Part shown: positions 1-6,349 of the stretch, piece after piece
Layout: every line of letters starts with the position of its first letter
Numbering within the stretch: position 1 is the stretch's first letter
Source of the DNA: Deltaproteobacteria bacterium
GTDB taxonomy: Bacteria; Desulfobacterota; DSM-4660; Desulfatiglandales; Desulfatiglandaceae
Direction of reading: 5' to 3'
Assembly: GCA_003646995.1 (NCBI GenBank)
Contig: QMLZ01000176.1
Span: 1-6,349 of the forward strand
DNA: 6,349 bases
Notes under the pieces: generated by a model
What the model was told of the DNA's origin: nothing
Seen by the model: the letters and a program-made list of their open reading frames with translations, nothing else
Databases searched by the model: none
Position numbers and translations under genes: made by a program

Positions 1-101
1 ACATCCTTGACAGGAATTGTCTCAAGTCTACCTTTCTCCTTAGGTCCTTTTTGGCGCCAGACCTTTAGTATAATGTTTATGGTCTTGCTTCCCTGTCTCA
101 C
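1..101 (-). CDS. sdhB: Succinate dehydrogenase/fumarate reductase iron-sulfur subunit, N-terminal fragment (runs off window)
   Basis: Only the first 33 codons are present. Reading down from a GTG at 101, the frame is open to the window edge and gives residues that include [17 protein letters not shown]. This matches my recollection of the start of Bacteroides/deltaproteobacterial-type FrdB/SdhB, where a beta strand ending in VWRQKGP opens the plant-ferredoxin-like [2Fe-2S] domain. The Cys motifs for the three Fe-S clusters would lie beyond the window. The protein carries electrons between the flavin of SdhA and the hemes of SdhC on the cytoplasmic face of the membrane. The GTG start is chosen because it shares its last two bases with the TGA stop of sdhA (GTGA overlap), has a good Shine-Dalgarno (AGAGGAG) 6 nt upstream, and no ATG is available in frame. 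Gene order C-A-B supports the assignment. The fragment is short, so identity rests on this motif and on context. Confidence 0.85.
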   Translation of the reverse strand, partial: MRQGSKTINIILKVWRQKGPKEKGRLETIPVKD

Positions 102-107
102 TTGTAA

Positions 108-114
108 CTCCTCT
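108..114 (-). promoter_or_regulatory. Ribosome binding site for sdhB (decides the GTG start)
   Basis: On the minus strand AGAGGAG lies within the last codons of sdhA, 6 nt before the GTG at 101. With the GTGA overlap this suggests translational coupling of sdhB to sdhA. It also means sdhB has its own ribosome entry site even if sdhA translation stops early. Confidence 0.75.
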
Positions 115-1684
115 GTGATAGTTCAACATTTTCAAAGACGAGCGGTTCTTTGTGCAATTTAGGTGACTTGCCATAGCCCGTATATTCCCATGCCGCCACA
201 TGACAAAAATTCTCATCGTCACGTTTTGCTTCACCTTCTTCGGTTTTATATTCCTCTCGGAAATGACCACCACAGGACTCCTCACGGCTCAGTGCGTCAG
301 TTGCAAGCAATTCTGCAAACTCAAGAAAATCAGCTAAACGGCCTGCCTTTTGCAAGCTAAGATTGTAATCCTTATCTGACCCGGGTACAATAACATTCTC
401 CCAGAATTCTTCACGAAGATTCTGAATCAGCTTCTTGGCCTTGTTAAGCCCTTCACGGTTTCTTGCCATGCCACAGTAATCCCACATGATCTGGCCCAAT
501 TCCCTGTGGATATTGTCAACTGTCCGTTTGCCTTTTATAGAAAGCAACTGCTTGATACGGGCTTCAGCCTCCCCGGTGGCTTCTTTAAAAGCAGGGTGAT
601 CCGTCTTAACTTCCTGGAATGATGCCCCAGCAAGATATCCACCAATGGTATAGGGGATGACAAAATATCCATCCGCAAGCCCCTGCATAAGGGCGCTGGC
701 GCCAAGACGGTTTGCCCCATGGTCCGAGAAATTGGCCTCTCCAAGGACAAAAAGTCCCGGAATATTGCTCATCATGTTATAATCAACCCATAGTCCACCC
801 ATCACATAATGTGAGGCAGGGTAAATCATCATTGGGATTTCATAGGGATTATCGTCAATGATATTCTGGTACATATCGAAAAGATTGCCGTATTTCCTTT
901 CGATTATCTTTTTCCCGTCCCTTTTGATGGCATCTGCAAAGTCGAGGTATACGGCGTAGCCTGTAGGACCCACGCCACCGCCCCCGTCACATATCTCCTT
1001 GGCATTCCGTGACGCCACATCACGGGGGACTAAGTTACCAAAGCTCGGATATTTTCTCTCCAGATAGTAGTCCCTTTCCGACTCCGGGATATCATTTGGC
1101 CGTCGCTTATCACCCGGGTCCCTGGGAACCCACACACGGCCGTCGTTTCTCAAGCTTTCACTCATCAACGTTAGTTTGGATTGATAGTCGCCCGAATGAG
1201 GGATACATGTGGGATGAATTTGAGTAAAACAGGGGTTAGCAAAAAATGCACCTTTTTTGTAGGCCCGGAAGGCAGCACCCACATTGCAGGATGTGGCATT
1301 TGTTGAGAGATAAAACACGTTGCCATAGCCGCCAGTAGCCAAAACAACCGCATCTGCCTCATGGCTTTCATATTCGCCGGTAATTAGATTTCGGACAACA
1401 ATCCCCCTGGCCTTTCCATTAATAAGTACAAGCTCTACCATCTCCCGGCGGGAGAATATCTTAATTTTTCCGGCTGCGATCTGTCGAGATAAGGAGCTAT
1501 AAGCCCCGAGGAGAAGCTGCTGTCCCGTCTGACCTCTCGCGTAAAAAGTCCTCGAGACCTGGGCCCCACCAAAAGAGCGGTTTACAAGCGAGCCCCCATA
1601 ATCCCTGGCAAAAGGCACACCCTGGGCCACACACTGGTCTATGATATTATCGCTTACCTGTGCAAGACGGTAGGTATTTGCTTC

Positions 1685-1687
1685 TCA
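1685..1687 (-). other. In-frame TGA stop inside sdhA (codon 109)
   Basis: The minus strand reads TTC AGA TCG TGA GAA GCA AAT. Both sides translate to conserved flavoprotein sequence (GGDFRS, then EANTYRLAQ) in one frame, with no inserted or missing bases. The homologous residue is arginine, so a single C-to-T change of CGA explains it. TGA also ends nifJ and sdhA itself, which argues against a reassigned TGA codon. Confidence 0.95.
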
Positions 1688-2018
1688 CGATCTGAAATCA
1701 CCACCTTTTATGGTGTCATAGAAAAGGCGCCATATGCTATCTCCGTCATTCGGATAATTCTTTGCCGCATTTATCCCACCCTGGGCCGCAATACTGTGGG
1801 CTCGACGCGGGCTGTCCTGTATACAGAAGGCCTTTATGTTATAGCCCAGTTCAGCAAGTGTTGCCGATGCTGAACTTCCGGCCAGGCCTGTTCCCACAAC
1901 TATAATATTGTACTTCCTTTTGTTGGCAGGATTAACTAATTTCAGTTCAAAACGATGTCTGTCCCATTTTTCTGCAAGCGGGCCTCCCGGCACTTTTGCA
2001 TCAAGCTGCATATCTTAG

Positions 2019-2024
2019 CTCCTT
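2019..2024 (-). promoter_or_regulatory. Ribosome binding site for sdhA, overlapping the sdhC stop
   Basis: AAGGAG on the minus strand overlaps the TAA stop of sdhC (TAAGGAG) and lies 7 nt before the sdhA ATG at 2011. Only 11 nt separate the two genes, consistent with one transcript and coupled translation. Confidence 0.8.
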
Positions 2025-2664
2025 ATGCTATTAACGAAATAAAGATCGGAATAAAACCAAACCCGACTCCAAACAGGAGACTAACGGCAATACCGAGCTT
2101 CTGAATGATTGGCATGTATTTAGGATGATTGGCGCCCAAAGTTTGAAATAGACTCCAAAACCCATGACTGACATGGACGGCAACAACAATCATTGCTACA
2201 ATATAGGTGATCATATAAAGAGGGCTTGCAAGTTTAGTGAACACAAGTCGAAAGAGAGTCTCATTGGTATGTTCTGCAAAATGGAAATTAAGGAGGTGAA
2301 TGATAATAAAAGCCAGGATAATAAAACCGGTATAGGGCTGAGTTTCCGACCCTATAGTGCGGCCTCCCGCGTTCTTCTTCACTTTATACCTCACAGGTCT
2401 TGCTATTAGGTTTTGATAAAAAAGAAGTGTTCCTATCACTATATGTATAACGGCAAAGAGCAAAAGCCCCAGTTCTGCGACAGTTATTAGCAGGCCCAAT
2501 GCATGGAGGTGCTCCACATACGAGGTAAACAGACCCTGTCCACCGTAAAGAGTGAGATTACCGATAAGATGTACTGTCAGGAAACCTACGAATCCAAGGC
2601 CGGTTACAGCCATCATCAACTTTTTCCCGATGGAACTGCTTAGAGTATTTATGAACCAATTCAT
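2023..2664 (-). CDS. sdhC: Succinate dehydrogenase/fumarate reductase cytochrome b subunit (b558 family, di-heme membrane anchor)
   Basis: This 213-residue integral membrane protein anchors SdhA and SdhB and exchanges electrons with the quinone pool. I see five hydrophobic helices at about 16-39, 57-83, 112-130, 147-172 and 188-211, the layout of single-subunit, di-heme anchors (TIGR02046 b558 family, as in Bacillus and Wolinella). Likely heme ligands are one histidine in each of the first four helices: H32 (TVHLIGN), H74 (VIHIV), H123 (IIIHLL) and H164 (AVHVSHGFW). The ATG at 2664 is chosen because GGAG lies 6 nt upstream and MNWFINTLSSSIGKK is a typical start. An in-frame ATG at 2724 would add 20 residues (beginning MLSTPPFSK) translated from the intergenic palindromic repeat, so it is rejected. 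The gene sits 93 nt after nifJ and 11 nt before sdhA. Whether the complex works as succinate dehydrogenase or fumarate reductase cannot be told from this subunit. Confidence 0.93.
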   Translation of the reverse strand: MNWFINTLSSSIGKKLMMAVTGLGFVGFLTVHLIGNLTLYGGQGLFTSYVEHLHALGLLITVAELGLLLFAVIHIVIGTLLFYQNLIARPVRYKVKKNAGGRTIGSETQPYTGFIILAFIIIHLLNFHFAEHTNETLFRLVFTKLASPLYMITYIVAMIVVAVHVSHGFWSLFQTLGANHPKYMPIIQKLGIAVSLLFGVGFGFIPIFISLIA

Positions 2665-2670
2665 TTCTTT

Positions 2671-2674
2671 CTCC
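2671..2674 (-). promoter_or_regulatory. Ribosome binding site for sdhC (decides the start at 2664)
   Basis: GGAG within CGGAGAAAGAA on the minus strand, 6 nt before the ATG at 2664. The alternative ATG at 2724 lies inside the palindromic repeat, and its upstream sequence is the pyrimidine-rich and hairpin part of that repeat with no usable Shine-Dalgarno. Confidence 0.7.
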
Positions 2675-2680
2675 GTATCT

Positions 2681-2755
2681 ATCCCCCCCCTGCCAACCTT
2701 TGAAAAGGGAGGGGTACTTAGCATCCCCCTTTTATAAAGGGGGACTGAGGGGGAT
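2681..2755. repeat. Intergenic paired-hairpin palindromic repeat (REP/MITE-like) between nifJ and sdhC
   Basis: This 75-bp block has three nested inverted repeats. The outer pair is ATCCCCC (2681-2687) with GGGGGAT (2749-2755). The inner hairpin at 2725-2743 is a perfect 8-bp stem, CCCCCTTT/AAAGGGGG, with a 3-nt loop. A second, imperfect hairpin at about 2687-2714 pairs CCCC with GGGG and CCTTT with AAAGG. Translated in its various frames it gives PPLPTFEKGG, SPFYKGGLRGI and TPPFSKVGRGGI, strings I associate with spurious hypothetical proteins from dispersed repeats in Desulfobacterota and similar genomes. It begins 2 nt after the nifJ stop and fills most of the 93-nt gap. It may act as an mRNA hairpin that stabilises or separates the two transcript segments. 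Neither strand shows the uninterrupted T tract of a standard intrinsic terminator. Family membership is recalled, not searched. Confidence 0.75.
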
Positions 2756-2757
2756 TT

Positions 2758-6349
<3,592 letters not shown>

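Larger units (their letters stand above)
98..2011 (-). pseudogene. sdhA: Succinate dehydrogenase/fumarate reductase flavoprotein subunit, interrupted by one in-frame TGA
   Basis: This is the catalytic FAD subunit, interconverting succinate and fumarate on the cytoplasmic side of the membrane complex. The frame spans 637 codon positions plus stop, the usual size for the subgroup with an N-terminal extension (TIGR01811-like). Codons 1-108 hold the Rossmann motif VVGTGLAG (G40, G42, G45) and [11 protein letters not shown], where H72 should be the covalent FAD histidine. Codon 109 is TGA (1685-1687); the same frame then continues with [22 protein letters not shown]. The rest is intact: QIHPT (H266), SESLRNDG (R288, the likely proton-transfer arginine), SHYVMGG (H401) and [11 protein letters not shown] (R435). 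Homologues I recall read R-E-A-N, so the stop replaces an arginine, probably CGA to TGA. No frameshift is involved. The open pieces are 1685-2011 and 98-1630; the GTG at 1630 has no Shine-Dalgarno. The start at 2011 has a strong one. It is either a point-mutated gene or a sequencing error; identity is secure. Confidence 0.9.

Noticed and set aside
1685..1687. TGA in sdhA as a selenocysteine codon or a reassigned (Trp/Gly) codon
   Set aside because: The residue in the family is arginine, not Cys, Trp or Gly. TGA is used as the real stop of both nifJ and sdhA, no other TGA lies inside the 1182 codons of nifJ, and the nearby stem is only 5 bp.
1630..1687. Frameshift (programmed or error) between the two sdhA pieces
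   Set aside because: The two open pieces are in the same frame (start-to-start distance 381 nt, divisible by 3) and the intervening codons translate to the expected sequence, so the only lesion is the stop codon.
2725..2743. The perfect hairpin as an intrinsic terminator after nifJ
   Set aside because: Neither strand has a run of T directly after the stem: on the minus strand it is followed by ATGCTAAG. It is better explained as part of the palindromic repeat, though partial termination cannot be excluded.

Overview
The window holds four genes, all on the minus strand and closely spaced, so it is best read from the high-coordinate end. In transcription order they are: a complete pyruvate:ferredoxin oxidoreductase (nifJ/por, 2758-6306); a di-heme cytochrome b membrane anchor of a succinate:quinone oxidoreductase or quinol:fumarate reductase (sdhC/frdC, 2023-2664); the flavoprotein subunit of the same complex (sdhA/frdA, 98-2011), interrupted by one in-frame TGA; and the first 33 codons of the iron-sulfur subunit (sdhB/frdB, 1-101), which runs off the window. 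Together this is a nifJ-sdhCAB cluster.

The genes point to an anaerobe. PFOR is an oxygen-sensitive ferredoxin-linked enzyme, and the flavoprotein and cytochrome b belong to the subgroup shared by Bacteroidetes, Bacillus-like and many deltaproteobacterial (Desulfobacterota) or syntrophic anaerobes. The intergenic palindrome, with CCCCCTTT/AAAGGGGG arms, is of a type I associate with Desulfobacterota and Nitrospirota genomes. I therefore favour a sulfate-reducing or syntrophic Desulfobacterota member, but this is inference and no taxonomic marker is present.

Metabolically, PFOR interconverts pyruvate and acetyl-CoA + CO2 with ferredoxin, and the SdhCAB complex interconverts succinate and fumarate with the (mena)quinone pool. 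The pair would fit propionate/succinate oxidation through the methylmalonyl-CoA route to pyruvate and acetyl-CoA. It would also fit the reverse, reductive direction. The sequence does not decide which.

The spacing is tight. sdhA begins 11 nt after the sdhC stop, with its Shine-Dalgarno overlapping that stop. sdhB starts on a GTG that overlaps the sdhA stop in a GTGA arrangement. The one real gap, nifJ to sdhC (2665-2757, 93 nt), is mostly filled by a paired-hairpin palindromic repeat. The points most worth checking are the lone in-frame TGA at codon 109 of an otherwise fully conserved sdhA, and the intergenic repeat. I see no sign of an undescribed defence, mobile or biosynthetic system here, and no tRNA, rRNA or CRISPR.
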